From the IMG/VR virus record IMGVR_UViG_3300020473_002212, positions 1-44,049 of that record: 44,049 nucleotides of DNA; one strand, given 5' to 3'. Origin of the DNA: a virus. Both the position numbers and the translations under genes were made by a program. Numbering within the stretch: the stretch's first letter is position 1; every line of letters starts with the position of its first letter. Under the pieces are notes generated by a model. That model had not been told where the DNA came from. It made no database searches and was given only the letters and a program-made list of their open reading frames with translations. Shown one piece after another: positions 1 to 7,633 of the stretch.

Positions 1-1215
1 ATGCTTACAGACAGACAACTCAAAAGCTGGACAAAGAACCCACCAAGTAAAACTCAAGAAGTCTCAGTTGGAAACCGTCTTTATGCCAGGGTCTCAGATA
101 AGGGAACCATTTCGTTTCAATTTCGATATCGAATAGGTGGACGTAACACCCGTATCACACTAGGCGCATACCCTTTACTGTCCCTTAAATCAGCTCGAGA
201 TGAGGCTACACGATTGTCCGTAGTGCTGCAAGAAGGGGGCGATCCTAAAGTCGCCGCGCGTTCACGTTACTCGGGTGGTGAATGGACACTTGATAAGTGC
301 TTAGACGAGTGGCTGAGCAAACACGTAGCACGGCAACTTAAAGATAGCACACGGATTAATTATATCAGCATTGCGGAGAAGCATTTAAAAGGACGCTACT
401 CGATACCAGTCGAACGCATACGCATGGATGAATGGTTAACGTTATTTGATGGTATAGCAGAAAAGACCTCACCTTATAACGCAGGTGTCGTGCTTAAGGT
501 AACCAAACGAGCCCTTGGTTGGTGTATGCGCCGCGAGTTGATTAATCCACCATCGGTGATGAATCTTGAAGTTAGCACTATAGGTACAAGCAAGAGTCAA
601 AGAGACCGAGTCCTTGAGTTACATGAGGTCGGTTTAATATGGATGGCGATCGAGAATACGAAGCTTTCGTTGGCTGTTCGTAATTGCATTAAACTAATTT
701 TACTAACAGGGGCAAGGAACGCTGAAGCGAGAGAGGCGAAATGGAGTGAGTTTGATTTCGATAACCGCATTTGGACGGTCCCTAAAGAGCGTAGTAAGAC
801 AGGTGTCGTCATTCGAAGGCCGCTCAGTGACCGCACCCTTGAGCTCGTCAGCGCCATGAAGTCGACCCCGAGCCCTAACTATGTGTTTGGCTCGATGGAT
901 AATGATTTTCAGAAGCCAATCACAACACATGCTGTGCAGCGAGCTGTTAGGCGATTAAGAGCAAAACTCAAAATGGAAGACTGGCGAGTCCATGACTTTC
1001 GTAGAACTATTGCTACACGATTGTCAGAGAAGGGCGTACAACCTCATGTCGTTGAGAAAATGCTAGGACACAGCCTTGGCGGTGTATTAGCTGTATACAA
1101 CCGCCATGACTGGATTAATGAACAGAAAGAAGCTTATGACTTGTGGTATCAACTCGTTATTGAGGCCGCTCAGTCGGCTGCCGCAAAACTCACTGAAGAC
1201 CTGCGAACTTTCTGA
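1..1215 (+). CDS. int: Tyrosine-recombinase integrase
   Basis: Site-specific recombinase that inserts and, with an excisionase, excises the phage. The N-terminal ~90 residues look like the arm-type DNA-binding domain (DUF4102-like) of P4-family integrases, followed by a core-binding domain (~95-190) and a catalytic domain (~205-380). Visible catalytic residues are R239 (in TGARNAE), K267, H331 and R334 (in HDFRR), H357 (in GHSLGG) and nucleophile Y366 (in AVYNRHD). At 404 aa it is full length and the start fits the family, although the window begins exactly at its ATG so promoter and RBS are not visible. The 3' end overlaps the convergent excisionase gene by 26 nt. The attachment site should lie just left of the window, as usual for this family. 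Confidence 0.95.
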   Translation: MLTDRQLKSWTKNPPSKTQEVSVGNRLYARVSDKGTISFQFRYRIGGRNTRITLGAYPLLSLKSARDEATRLSVVLQEGGDPKVAARSRYSGGEWTLDKCLDEWLSKHVARQLKDSTRINYISIAEKHLKGRYSIPVERIRMDEWLTLFDGIAEKTSPYNAGVVLKVTKRALGWCMRRELINPPSVMNLEVSTIGTSKSQRDRVLELHEVGLIWMAIENTKLSLAVRNCIKLILLTGARNAEAREAKWSEFDFDNRIWTVPKERSKTGVVIRRPLSDRTLELVSAMKSTPSPNYVFGSMDNDFQKPITTHAVQRAVRRLRAKLKMEDWRVHDFRRTIATRLSEKGVQPHVVEKMLGHSLGGVLAVYNRHDWINEQKEAYDLWYQLVIEAAQSAAAKLTEDLRTF

Positions 1216-1390
1216 CCTCTTTCGCTGGGTATAAAAAGCGTGTTCCGGTGCCAGGGATAGGCTTTGGAAATTGGTCATGCTTTTGTGTAACCCGACAAAA
1301 GGTGCTTCGTGAAATCCGAAGCAAGTCACAAATTTCTTTTATCGTCATTACCTCAATATTTCGATTGTCTTGTACTGTTTGTTGCATCAT
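1190..1390 (-). CDS. AlpA-like excisionase / HTH regulator
   Basis: A 66-aa protein whose central segment (MTIKEICDLLRISRSTFCR, then FPKPIPGTGTRFLY) is the MerR-like winged helix of AlpA/excisionase proteins, which bind att-site DNA and bend it for excision or regulate int. A TTG further upstream (1405) would add five residues, but the AGAGG Shine-Dalgarno lies 5 nt before the ATG at 1390, so I choose that start; the next codon is also ATG. It is the last gene of the leftward early operon, after ssb, and overlaps the 3' end of int tail to tail. This is the right place for a recombination directionality factor. The family is clear; the excisionase role is inferred from position. Confidence 0.8.
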   Translation of the reverse strand: MMQQTVQDNRNIEVMTIKEICDLLRISRSTFCRVTQKHDQFPKPIPGTGTRFLYPAKEVRKFAGLQ

Positions 1391-1416
1391 AGCTACCTCT
1401 TTCAAAAACCGGACTG

Positions 1417-1923
1417 CTAAAAAGGAAGATCGTCGTCAAAGTCATTTGTATCTGGGTCAAAAGCTCGCGTTGGTTCGCCTGGCATCGTCGTGCCAAGACC
1501 ACTTTGTTGAGGCCGACGTGAGTTCGACCCGTTGTTTGCTCGTGGCAAAGTTGTTCGCTGGCCATTGTTTTGAGAATCGCCCGTTGAGCTATCGAGCATT
1601 TGCAATTCATTCACCACAATTTCAGTGGTGTATCGCTCTTGACCATCCTGTGCTTGCCACTTGCGTGTTTGAAGCCGACCCTCGATGTAAACTTTAGAGC
1701 CTTTCTTCAAGTATTCGCCGGCTATCTCGCCAAGGCGACGATACGCTACACAACGGTGCCATTCCTTTTGCTCTCTCGGCTCACCAGTTTGCTTGTCTTT
1801 CCATGTTTCGCTGGTTGCGATTGAGAGATTAGCAATAGCGGTACTGTTCTGTGTGTAACGAACCTCAGGGTCAGAGCCGAGGTTACCGATGATGATGACC
1901 TTATTAACTCCGCGACTTGCCAT
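1417..1923 (-). CDS. ssb: Single-stranded DNA-binding protein
   Basis: A 168-aa SSB. The OB-fold covers about residues 1-110 and starts with the typical [20 protein letters not shown]; later family blocks include [19 protein letters not shown] and [17 protein letters not shown] glycine/asparagine/glutamine-rich linker leads to the acidic C-terminal tip DDDLPF that recruits replication and repair partners. It coats ssDNA during phage replication and recombination and should cooperate with the RecT annealing protein and the YqaJ nuclease of the same operon. Its ATG overlaps the upstream stop codon (TAATG), indicating translational coupling. It is phage-encoded, so the host will have its own copy. 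Confidence 0.95.
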   Translation of the reverse strand: MASRGVNKVIIIGNLGSDPEVRYTQNSTAIANLSIATSETWKDKQTGEPREQKEWHRCVAYRRLGEIAGEYLKKGSKVYIEGRLQTRKWQAQDGQERYTTEIVVNELQMLDSSTGDSQNNGQRTTLPRANNGSNSRRPQQSGLGTTMPGEPTRAFDPDTNDFDDDLPF

Positions 1924-2126
1924 TATGCGACACCTCGCTCACGAAGCTTTTCCCAGTCGCGCGCGCAATCCTTATCGCACCAACGGCGTTCGCCTTCGAC
2001 TTCCTCGCCACAGTTTAAACAATGGCCCGAAGCTGTGGGCCAGTCCCTGCTTGAACGCGCATCAGCAACCGCAAGTTCGGCCAGGTATTCTGCTGTGGCA
2101 TTCGCGTTATCGACTAAATCACTCAT
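1923..2126 (-). CDS. Small phage zinc-finger protein (67 aa)
   Basis: A 67-aa protein with a four-cysteine cluster, CxxC (CLNC) followed by CDKDC, in a short basic C-terminal half (about residues 36-60). This pattern is typical of small treble-clef-like zinc-binding proteins common in phage early operons. The first half is alanine-rich and helical. The start has only a weak SD (GGTGA). It is coupled to ssb through TAATG and lies 20 nt after the PapB-like gene. Function unknown; a nucleic-acid-binding accessory role in the recombination operon is plausible but not shown. Confidence 0.7.
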   Translation of the reverse strand: MSDLVDNANATAEYLAELAVADARSSRDWPTASGHCLNCGEEVEGERRWCDKDCARDWEKLRERGVA

Positions 2127-2145
2127 AAATCACCAAGATATTGTT

Positions 2146-2421
2146 CTATTTGTTATCGCTTAACTGATTTGGCATTTTGATGTGCCGCCAATCAATTTCT
2201 TTAATGCGCTCTACTGATGCCGCAACTTTGTTGAGTTTCTTAAATGCTCGATTAAAGTTGGACATCGAAACACCATTCATGATGGCCGCTGAGCTCTCTG
2301 GTGCGCCCTTGACCAAATGATCGAATAGAGCGGCGACAACTTCATCGCTATTAATGCGTGTCAGGCTCAGAAGCAACTCGAAACGCTCGTTCGACTGAGA
2401 GCCGGCGAAGAGGTACTTCAC
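2146..2421 (-). CDS. PapB/KorA-like HTH regulator
   Basis: A 91-aa protein. The segment FELLLSLTRINSDEVVAALFDHLVKG, followed by a helix-turn-helix-like stretch (SSAAIMNGVSMSNFNRAFKK), resembles the PapB / TrfB-KorA family of small DNA-binding regulators. The start is GTG at 2421, which overlaps the upstream TGA (GTGA) and is preceded by GAGGAGG at 7 nt. It could autoregulate the early operon or act on adjacent modules. The family assignment is by pattern memory of a short protein and is moderate. Confidence 0.6.
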   Translation of the reverse strand: MKYLFAGSQSNERFELLLSLTRINSDEVVAALFDHLVKGAPESSAAIMNGVSMSNFNRAFKKLNKVAASVERIKEIDWRHIKMPNQLSDNK

Positions 2422-3065
2422 GACACTTCCTCCTCATCGGCTAAAAAGCTATGTTTGCGTAAGCGATGCTCAATCAAATCTCTGGCGCTTCTACCGAGAT
2501 TGAATATAAGTAGAAGCTCGTCAACGGAGAGCTTCGTTAACTCAGAGTCTGCGCCAGTTTTGGGGAGCATGATAAAGTCGCTGTCGTCGGAGCATTTGGG
2601 TGACACACTGTTATTCTGCGATTTTGAAGCGGTATTGGACTCATGTTCTGAAACAGATTTAGTTTTTGACTCCTTAACCCGAGCATTGTCAGCAATTTGA
2701 TTGTTCGTCATTAAAGGTTTGCGCCAAGGGTGCTCTGATGCAGGCTTTGAAGATGCGAGCTTTTCAGGCTCATCAGTCGACTCTGACTCAGCTTTGTCTT
2801 CTGGTAGGTCCTCAGAGCATTGTTCATCACTTAGAGCATCGTCCAAGAAAGACAGGCCTTCATTGATAGCTTCTTTCCCCGCTGGGGTGATTTGATACTG
2901 GCCGTTGTTGTGGCGCTTAACAAAGCCGGCATCGATAAGCTGAATAGCAAGTTCTTTCCAGTCAGAAAACGCCATAACCGGATAGCTCTCGTCCAAAATT
3001 TCCATTACAGGCCGCAAACCACAAGGCTGAACTTCTTCCAAAGTTTTTAAAAAGTCGAGTTTCAT
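2418..3065 (-). CDS. Phage hypothetical protein, winged-helix-like N-terminus
   Basis: A 215-aa protein of unknown function. Residues ~1-70 (MKLDFLKTLEEVQPCGLRPV to QYQITPAGKEAINEG) have the helix-helix-wing look of a winged-helix domain, with the 'G-x-Y-x-I-T-x-x-G' wing seen in many small regulators. A long polar, Ser/Glu-rich, probably disordered linker (~75-165) follows, then a conserved-looking C-terminal helical block starting KLSVDELLLIFNLG. The ATG at 3065 overlaps the upstream TGA and has GAGGTGCGTT before it. It sits in a run of four-nt-overlapping genes, so it is co-translated with its neighbours. Confidence 0.65.
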   Translation of the reverse strand: MKLDFLKTLEEVQPCGLRPVMEILDESYPVMAFSDWKELAIQLIDAGFVKRHNNGQYQITPAGKEAINEGLSFLDDALSDEQCSEDLPEDKAESESTDEPEKLASSKPASEHPWRKPLMTNNQIADNARVKESKTKSVSEHESNTASKSQNNSVSPKCSDDSDFIMLPKTGADSELTKLSVDELLLIFNLGRSARDLIEHRLRKHSFLADEEEVS

Positions 3066-3418
3066 AACGCACCTCGTTCAAATCTGTTTAAAAAAGCTTT
3101 ACAGCTTTTCCAGTAGCTGCGGCCTGTGAATTTGGAGAGCTTAAAGAACGTCTTGATTACGTACTTTTTATAGGCAAGCAATCCAGTTGAAGGCAGTGCC
3201 ACTGGAGAGCCAGTGCTATCAGTCCAAACATTCCCTTTGCCATCGCACTCTTCACACTCCATTTCCTGGTTGCAGTGGTAACAAATACCTGTGGCGGTAC
3301 CGTCACAGTCAGGGCACTCTTGCTTGCTGTGCTGCGCTTCAAAGTCATCAATCACTGCCGTTTGCCAATCTTTATAATTCAGGACTAAAGTCCCTTCGCC
3401 CGGAAGTTGATTCTTCAT
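3062..3418 (-). CDS. DnaJ-type zinc-finger phage protein
   Basis: A 118-aa protein with a cysteine-rich centre: CPDCDGTATGICYHC and then CEECDGKG, i.e. CxxCxG-like repeats related to the DnaJ zinc-binding domain (about residues 35-65). The C-terminal third is basic and aromatic (KSCKAFLNRFERG). SD GGAGGT lies 7 nt before the ATG, which overlaps the upstream gene's stop (ATGA). Likely an early-operon accessory protein; no function can be assigned. It ends in RGAL, the same four residues as the upstream 103-aa protein, because the two junction sequences are near-identical. Confidence 0.7.
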   Translation of the reverse strand: MKNQLPGEGTLVLNYKDWQTAVIDDFEAQHSKQECPDCDGTATGICYHCNQEMECEECDGKGNVWTDSTGSPVALPSTGLLAYKKYVIKTFFKLSKFTGRSYWKSCKAFLNRFERGAL

Positions 3419-3627
3419 GCGGGACCTCCGGCAATAATAAGAAACCTTTGCGGTGAGTTTTGACAGGTTCGTAAATAACCGTTGTCCAGACCGTAGCGAG
3501 CCAATTCATTAGCTTCCACATAACCAAGCCTTGTGACTCTCTGGATGCGTGTGATACCAAATGACAGCGATGGGTCGAGAGCCTTTTGAAGTGCTTCGCA
3601 CCCCTCCCGAAGTCTTACTGTATTCAT
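3415..3627 (-). CDS. FtsK-gamma-like winged-helix small protein (70 aa)
   Basis: A 70-aa protein. Residues ~22-53 (SFGITRIQRVTRLGYVEANE and LARYGLDNGYLRT) match the pattern of the FtsK gamma winged helix, in which 'S-x-x-x-L-Q-R-x-x-x-I-G-Y-N-R-A' is followed by 'L-E-x-x-G-I-V'. In FtsK this domain reads the KOPS DNA sequence; here it would be a free-standing DNA-binding unit. Start codon and stop are coupled by 4-nt overlaps on both sides. The resemblance is judged by eye, so moderate; the gene itself is well supported by operon context. Confidence 0.6.
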   Translation of the reverse strand: MNTVRLREGCEALQKALDPSLSFGITRIQRVTRLGYVEANELARYGLDNGYLRTCQNSPQRFLIIAGGPA

Positions 3628-3935
3628 AACGCACCCCGCGCAATTCTCATCATGCCTTCAAATTCATCCCAGTTGGCGATATCACCGTTAAGGTGCCAGC
3701 CGGCGACGCCAGTCGACTCTTCCGTTAGCGCAATAAGGTCTTTGCTGAGTAAGCGAAGTGATGCTTCCAGCGACTTGCACTTCCTTTTTAATCGGTTTAC
3801 CTCAGCATCATTACGGCTCTCGTCAAGTAACCCAATCGCCTGGCGGAGAGTTAAAGCCTGCTGAAAGCCCTCCATATTTTCATAATGACTGGCCATGCAA
3901 GCCAGTCGTTGAATTAAATTGTCTTTTAAGTTCAT
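3624..3935 (-). CDS. Phage early hypothetical protein (103 aa)
   Basis: A helical protein, coiled-coil-like around residues 40-75, ending in the block LTEESTGVAGWHLNGDIANW, which recurs in small hypothetical proteins of many tailed phages as 'ES-x-GVaGxHLNGDxAxWdE'. I recognise the block but know of no function. Two ATGs are available (3941 and 3935); the second is preferred because GAGG is 8 nt upstream of it and only 2 nt from the first. It follows the nuclease gene by about 10 nt and overlaps the next gene by ATGA. Confidence 0.65.
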   Translation of the reverse strand: MNLKDNLIQRLACMASHYENMEGFQQALTLRQAIGLLDESRNDAEVNRLKRKCKSLEASLRLLSKDLIALTEESTGVAGWHLNGDIANWDEFEGMMRIARGAL

Positions 3936-3945
3936 GGCCATTACC

Positions 3946-5658
3946 TCACGCTACGTTTCGCGTTACTGACTTCTGCGCGCGATAGGAAGTCTGTAGCGCC
4001 TCGTAGTCTGCTTCGGATAAATAGCCACGTTCTTTGGCTTTACTGACCTCTTTACCAACCGATTCTAAATCGCGCTGATTAGTTGAGTCAGAAATACAGT
4101 CGATGAGAAAGTTAGCCAGGGTCGAGACCTCGCTATCACTTTCTTGGTGCATTTTCATTCCCGCAATCCAAAGAGCCGCCTTTCCCTGAGATACATTGAA
4201 CTGATGAGCCACCGCCTGGATAATTTCGTTATCCGTGGGCGTATTGCCACTTGAAATAGGGTTTTGCACTGGTGCTGGCGCCGCTTCGGTATCATCTAGT
4301 TCACTGGTCTCAGCTTGAGGCTGTTGTTCTGGCTCTGGCTTTGACTCTGCTTGCTTACGCTTCTGTTCAGCCAACTCGTGTTCCGTCAGGCGCTGTTTTA
4401 CGATAGCGGCGAAGCTGTCGCTTTCTTTGAGCGCCAAGTCATTGAGGTCGGGGAATAGGAACTTAAGGTCCTTGTCGACCTCTTTCAAAAAGGTCTGCCA
4501 GTTGGTCATCACTCGAACATGCACGTCGTTAAGTTCGATTTTCACTTTCGCGAGTTGGTCATCCACCGCACCTTGCAAGCTATCGACTGTTTTCTTGCCT
4601 TTCATCACTGAAGCAAAGTCGACTTCTGGCATCGGTACTTTGAATTCGCCTAGTCCATCATTCAGACCATCAACGTGCTTTTGCAGGTTATCGAGCGCGG
4701 CCTTTTTGATGTCACCGCGGATCTCGTCTTTGCGTGACTTAACGAGCTTATCCAGCTGTAAACGTTTGCCACGTAACTGTTCTTTTAGATCATCGATAGT
4801 ATTGAATAACGTATCAATGCTCTGCGTTTGTGCCAGAGCATGCTTCTTTGCGTTATCCAGTTCACCCTCAGCTTTTTTGCAAAACTTAACCAGCTCTTCG
4901 GCATTGGCAAAGTCCTGGTCAGTCTGTAATTCAGTGCTGATGCTTTTCACGAACGCCAGCGCAGTGTCTTTATAAGTAGCTAGGTTGCTGCTCTTAACTT
5001 CGCCGTCAACGTTGATCATTAATGTGGGCAATTCACTTGGTTTTTCAGCAACCACTTCTTCTTTGGCTGGCGCGGGTTTAAACTCCGCCAAGTCAGCTTT
5101 GAACTGCTCCCAACCTTTGATGAGTTTGTTGCGGCGTCCACGCACTGGCTTGTACCACATATATTCGAAGTTATCTTTAGTACCATCCGATACCACAAAG
5201 ATGACTTGATCGGCTTCATCTGCGACCATCAACTGGTGCTCAAGCTGCCAATAGTATTCAGGCGGTAGCTTTTCTTTACGCACCGCTTCAGCGAGGGTCT
5301 CGTTCCACATCTTATGTTCAAATAAGACGTCACCTAGCATTGTCATTCCATCGAACGAGGCGAGATAGACACCGTCTTCAGTTTCTGCCGTCGTTGGGAA
5401 AAGCTCTTCGCCTATGATTTCCTCAACTAATGGACGCGCCGAAGCCTCCATCTCATGGCCTTTGTCGAACAGAAACTTCTGCACGTATTCGCTGACTTCT
5501 TTCTCGGTACCGAGCGACTTAGCTTTTAGTAACTCGTTACGCGACATTTTCTTGGTTGCAGACATCATCGCTGGCGCTTCTGATGCCGTCATTCGGGTTG
5601 CACGTGCCGCATGCCACTCGGGTGAACCTTGGACTAGATTTAAAATATTCATGATCAC
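3946..5658 (-). CDS. YqaJ/lambda-exonuclease-family viral recombinase nuclease, long form
   Basis: A 5'-3' exonuclease of the PD-(D/E)xK type that would generate ssDNA for the RecT annealing protein encoded upstream. The first ~210 residues carry the YqaJ fold: QGSPEWHAARATRMTASEAP, helix ELE71-type acidic residue (GHEMEAS), D103 in SFDG, E114-x-K116 in FEHK, and QLEHQ at 138-142. Unlike typical family members of ~200-320 aa it is 570 aa: residues ~220-450 are rich in K/E/L and probably coiled coil, then a proline/glutamine-rich linker and a helical C-terminus. Start is GTG at 5658 (overlap GTGA with recT) or ATG at 5652; AAGGAG is 4 nt from the GTG and 10 nt from the ATG, so both are possible. 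Confidence 0.9.
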   Translation of the reverse strand: MIMNILNLVQGSPEWHAARATRMTASEAPAMMSATKKMSRNELLKAKSLGTEKEVSEYVQKFLFDKGHEMEASARPLVEEIIGEELFPTTAETEDGVYLASFDGMTMLGDVLFEHKMWNETLAEAVRKEKLPPEYYWQLEHQLMVADEADQVIFVVSDGTKDNFEYMWYKPVRGRRNKLIKGWEQFKADLAEFKPAPAKEEVVAEKPSELPTLMINVDGEVKSSNLATYKDTALAFVKSISTELQTDQDFANAEELVKFCKKAEGELDNAKKHALAQTQSIDTLFNTIDDLKEQLRGKRLQLDKLVKSRKDEIRGDIKKAALDNLQKHVDGLNDGLGEFKVPMPEVDFASVMKGKKTVDSLQGAVDDQLAKVKIELNDVHVRVMTNWQTFLKEVDKDLKFLFPDLNDLALKESDSFAAIVKQRLTEHELAEQKRKQAESKPEPEQQPQAETSELDDTEAAPAPVQNPISSGNTPTDNEIIQAVAHQFNVSQGKAALWIAGMKMHQESDSEVSTLANFLIDCISDSTNQRDLESVGKEVSKAKERGYLSEADYEALQTSYRAQKSVTRNVA

Positions 5659-6557
5659 TCGTCTCCTTGCGCTGGTGCTTGCTCGTCTTCGGCTGGCTGA
5701 GCTTCAACCGCCTTAATTTGCGCTTGCTGTTCATCCGTCAGGTCAGCTTTAGAGCTCACCATATCGATGATTTGCTGGGCTGTGCGTTTTCCCGACTCGA
5801 TGGCTTTCTTCCATTTGGGGAAGTTCTGTTCAAAGTCAGCATCGGGATAAAGCTCACGCTCCGGACGACCACTAGAGGTCTCTTCACGCGGATTGATTTC
5901 ACGCTCGGTAGCAGGTTGCTCCTGCAATTCATCCGAGCTGTAAACGCCAAGGATGACATCCGGCGCATAAAGGCGAGCCCAACGTTTAACGGCAAGGTAA
6001 GCAAGCTGTTGTTTCGGGTCAGATGCCCATAGTGTGGAGTTACGAACCTGTGCTTGTGAGAGCAATAGCTCGATAACACGAGGCTCTGTTTCACCCTTGA
6101 GAGTCGCCCATACGCGAACGCCCAAGCCTTTCTCATCAGCCGCGTTCCAATTGGGTGCCTGATACTGATTGCCTTTTTGAGAGGTCTTAGTGACAAAGTT
6201 GCCAATGACCTTGGTCCAGTCGCCAAACCAATCGTAATGGAACGAGTCTTTTACTTTGGTTGAGGAGCATACAACGGCATTAACTAACTGGGCCTCGTAG
6301 CCTAAGGTGCCTTGCACAACGTGTGTCTTTTGCGCAACAGCAAACGGATTCATACGCCACTGGGCCGCTTGCATGACAACGGCCATACAGTCAGCAGGGT
6401 TGCCTTGTAAGTGTTGAGGCACGGTTGCGCGACCGTTGGCCATCATTTCTGCCAAGTTGCTCATTTGTGCCATAGCTTGATAGTCGAGCACCATGTCTGT
6501 GGTATTGCGATGCTCGGCCGGCGCTTGGTTCTGGAATTGTGCTAGTTGCTCGCTCAT
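5655..6557 (-). CDS. recT: RecT-family ssDNA annealing protein
   Basis: A 300-aa recombinase that anneals complementary single strands, the partner of the downstream exonuclease. Family blocks seen: MANGRATVPQHLQGNPADCM with VVMQAAQWRMNPFAVAQKT (the conserved 'A-x-x-W-x-MNP-FaVAqkt'), LGYEAQLVNAVV, and QLAYLAVKRWARLYAPDVILG near residue 200. The C-terminal ~80 residues are acidic and glutamine-rich, as usual. It overlaps the upstream orf97 and the downstream nuclease by 4 nt each, giving a compact RecT-nuclease pair under the leftward promoter. Confidence 0.93.
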   Translation of the reverse strand: MSEQLAQFQNQAPAEHRNTTDMVLDYQAMAQMSNLAEMMANGRATVPQHLQGNPADCMAVVMQAAQWRMNPFAVAQKTHVVQGTLGYEAQLVNAVVCSSTKVKDSFHYDWFGDWTKVIGNFVTKTSQKGNQYQAPNWNAADEKGLGVRVWATLKGETEPRVIELLLSQAQVRNSTLWASDPKQQLAYLAVKRWARLYAPDVILGVYSSDELQEQPATEREINPREETSSGRPERELYPDADFEQNFPKWKKAIESGKRTAQQIIDMVSSKADLTDEQQAQIKAVEAQPAEDEQAPAQGDE

Positions 6558-6847
6558 GCTGCACCTCCAACGATGAATGCTGCAGACGCCGGCATAAGAT
6601 GTTGCATGGTTCCAATGATGGATTTCATGCGTTCAATGGCGAGCGGATCGTCAAATTCGACGCTACGAACTAACAGTACGGCATCGTCTTCTTCAATTTT
6701 GATGCGGAATGCATATTCATCGATTAGGATTTGCCCGCAGAACTGGCGCGAACGTAGTAGGGCGGCGTGATGGTTCTGCGCCTGAGTGATAAGGTCATTC
6801 AATGTACTCTGACGGACGTCAGGTAATTGTTGAGCGGTATTAGGCAT
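6554..6847 (-). CDS. First gene of the early operon, hypothetical (97 aa)
   Basis: A 97-aa protein starting MPNTAQQLPDVRQST. An open frame continues 22 codons upstream to 6913, but that extension would read through the structured leader; GGAG lies 9 nt before the ATG at 6847, so this start is preferred. Predicted alpha/beta, with the segment DEYAFRIKIEEDDAVLLVRS possibly an edge-strand pair; no membrane segment and no motif that I recognise. It is the first gene after the hairpin-rich leader and overlaps recT by 4 nt. In phages with a C4-type leader RNA the first downstream gene is often a lytic switch protein, but nothing in this sequence itself indicates that. Confidence 0.65.
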   Translation of the reverse strand: MPNTAQQLPDVRQSTLNDLITQAQNHHAALLRSRQFCGQILIDEYAFRIKIEEDDAVLLVRSVEFDDPLAIERMKSIIGTMQHLMPASAAFIVGGAA

Positions 6848-6856
6848 GTTGCTATA

Positions 6857-7042
6857 CTCCAGTTGTTGTTGAGTCGGCGCTAGCCGAGTTAATGACAGTT
6901 GTTTGGTTGGCAATCGCCAACGTCTTGTTGGTGACTCTTGCCTCCCTAGGCTTTTCCGGTTTGCCGACCGGTCCAGCTGAAAAACATGTTGCTAAACCCA
7001 GCTTGCTGGGTATCGCCCCGTTAGGTTGCCGCCTGCGGGGCG
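6857..7042 (-). ncRNA. Hairpin-rich leader of the leftward early operon (C4-like candidate)
   Basis: The 450 bases between the early operon and the first lipoprotein gene hold a structured leader read leftward. Stems seen (plus-strand coordinates): 7014-7020 with 7036-7042 (CGCCCCG/CGGGGCG, plus an inner AGG/CCT pair); 6996-7002 with 7005-7011 (ACCCAGC/GCTGGGT); 6957-6961 with 6967-6971; 6907-6912 with 6917-6922 (GTTGGC/GCCAAC); 6874-6878 with 6883-6887. The 6917-6922 arm can instead pair with 6928-6932, giving two exclusive structures. A 22-codon GTG-started leader peptide (7064-6996 approx., 'RPAGGNLTGRYPASWV' at its end) spans the first two stems; it resembles the Ash-type leader peptides seen where C4-like antisense RNAs occur. 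RNA identity is inference. Confidence 0.45.
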
Positions 7043-7110
7043 TTTTCGTTTCAGCGCCACTACACTCCTTTCATATTCTCTTTGTTTCTTTCTGTGTCGC
7101 TGTGTGTTTT

Positions 7111-7139
7111 AAGTTAGTTTATCTCTAAAAGCAAGTCAA
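7111..7139 (-). promoter_or_regulatory. Candidate leftward early promoter (PL-like)
   Basis: Reading leftward, a -35 TTGACT (7134-7139) is followed after exactly 17 bp by TAACTT (7111-7116) as -10. The -35 is near consensus, the -10 is weak. An 8-bp inverted repeat, GTTAGTTT (7113-7120) and AAACTAAC (7154-7161), brackets the -35 element and overlaps the -10, as an operator would. It would give a leader of about 250 nt before orf97. This is the only good promoter I see for the whole early operon. Confidence 0.5.
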
Positions 7140-7298
7140 TAAAAAACAAAGAAAAACTAACAATAAATTTTCATACTAGTTCCTACACGATTTTTTTAGT
7201 TATCTGTATGCCTTTGGACAGACAATATACTTTCAATTTTTGTAAGCGTGGGTCATTATTGATTTGTTGATATTTTGTAAAATATAAAGAGGTATGCA

Positions 7299-7610
7299 AT
7301 GCGCATTTTGGGGCTAGCGGTGTTAGCCACGCTGATATCTGGCTGCAATTTTTGGCATCAATCAGAAATTGATTCATGCCACGATAGGATACATAGCAAA
7401 GCGAAGTACCAAGCTGAAATTGTATCTACCGAAGTTCGCGATGCTCGCTATGCATATGGTGCTGATCCGAGCAACAAATTAGTTATCGAGGGGCAAGCGA
7501 AACTTCAAAACGGCTATGGTGCCTGGACAAACTACAGCTATTCATGCGCGGTGATGGAATCGGGAATGATCTCCAAATTCAAGTTTGAAGAAGGTTATAA
7601 GAAGTTTTAA
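7299..7610 (+). CDS. Small phage-encoded lipoprotein (103 aa)
   Basis: Begins MRILGLAVLATLISGCNFWHQ: a short hydrophobic signal ending in the lipobox LISGC, so Cys16 would be acylated and the mature ~88-aa protein anchored to a membrane facing the periplasm. Asn after the Cys does not match the inner-membrane retention Asp, so outer membrane is likely. Two further cysteines (C25, C86) could form a disulfide. GAGGT lies upstream of the ATG. It is transcribed away from the early operon and followed 23 nt later by a second lipoprotein. Phage-encoded lipoproteins near the immunity region commonly block superinfection at the receptor; that role is inference. Confidence 0.75.
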   Translation: MRILGLAVLATLISGCNFWHQSEIDSCHDRIHSKAKYQAEIVSTEVRDARYAYGADPSNKLVIEGQAKLQNGYGAWTNYSYSCAVMESGMISKFKFEEGYKKF

Positions 7611-7633
7611 CAAGCCATAAAAGGGACTATAAA

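Noticed and set aside
4427-4975. 182-codon open frame opposite the nuclease gene
   Set aside because: Serine/leucine-rich antisense shadow of the K/E-rich coiled coil, without SD or family resemblance.
6892-7128. Rightward 78-codon open frame with hydrophobic start
   Set aside because: It lies antisense to the structured leader, has no SD and its composition follows the hairpins; not a convincing gene.
7204-7221. CTGT...ACAG pair near the early promoter as a LexA (SOS) box
   Set aside because: The spacer is 10 bases instead of 8 and not alternating AT, so it does not fit the LexA consensus.
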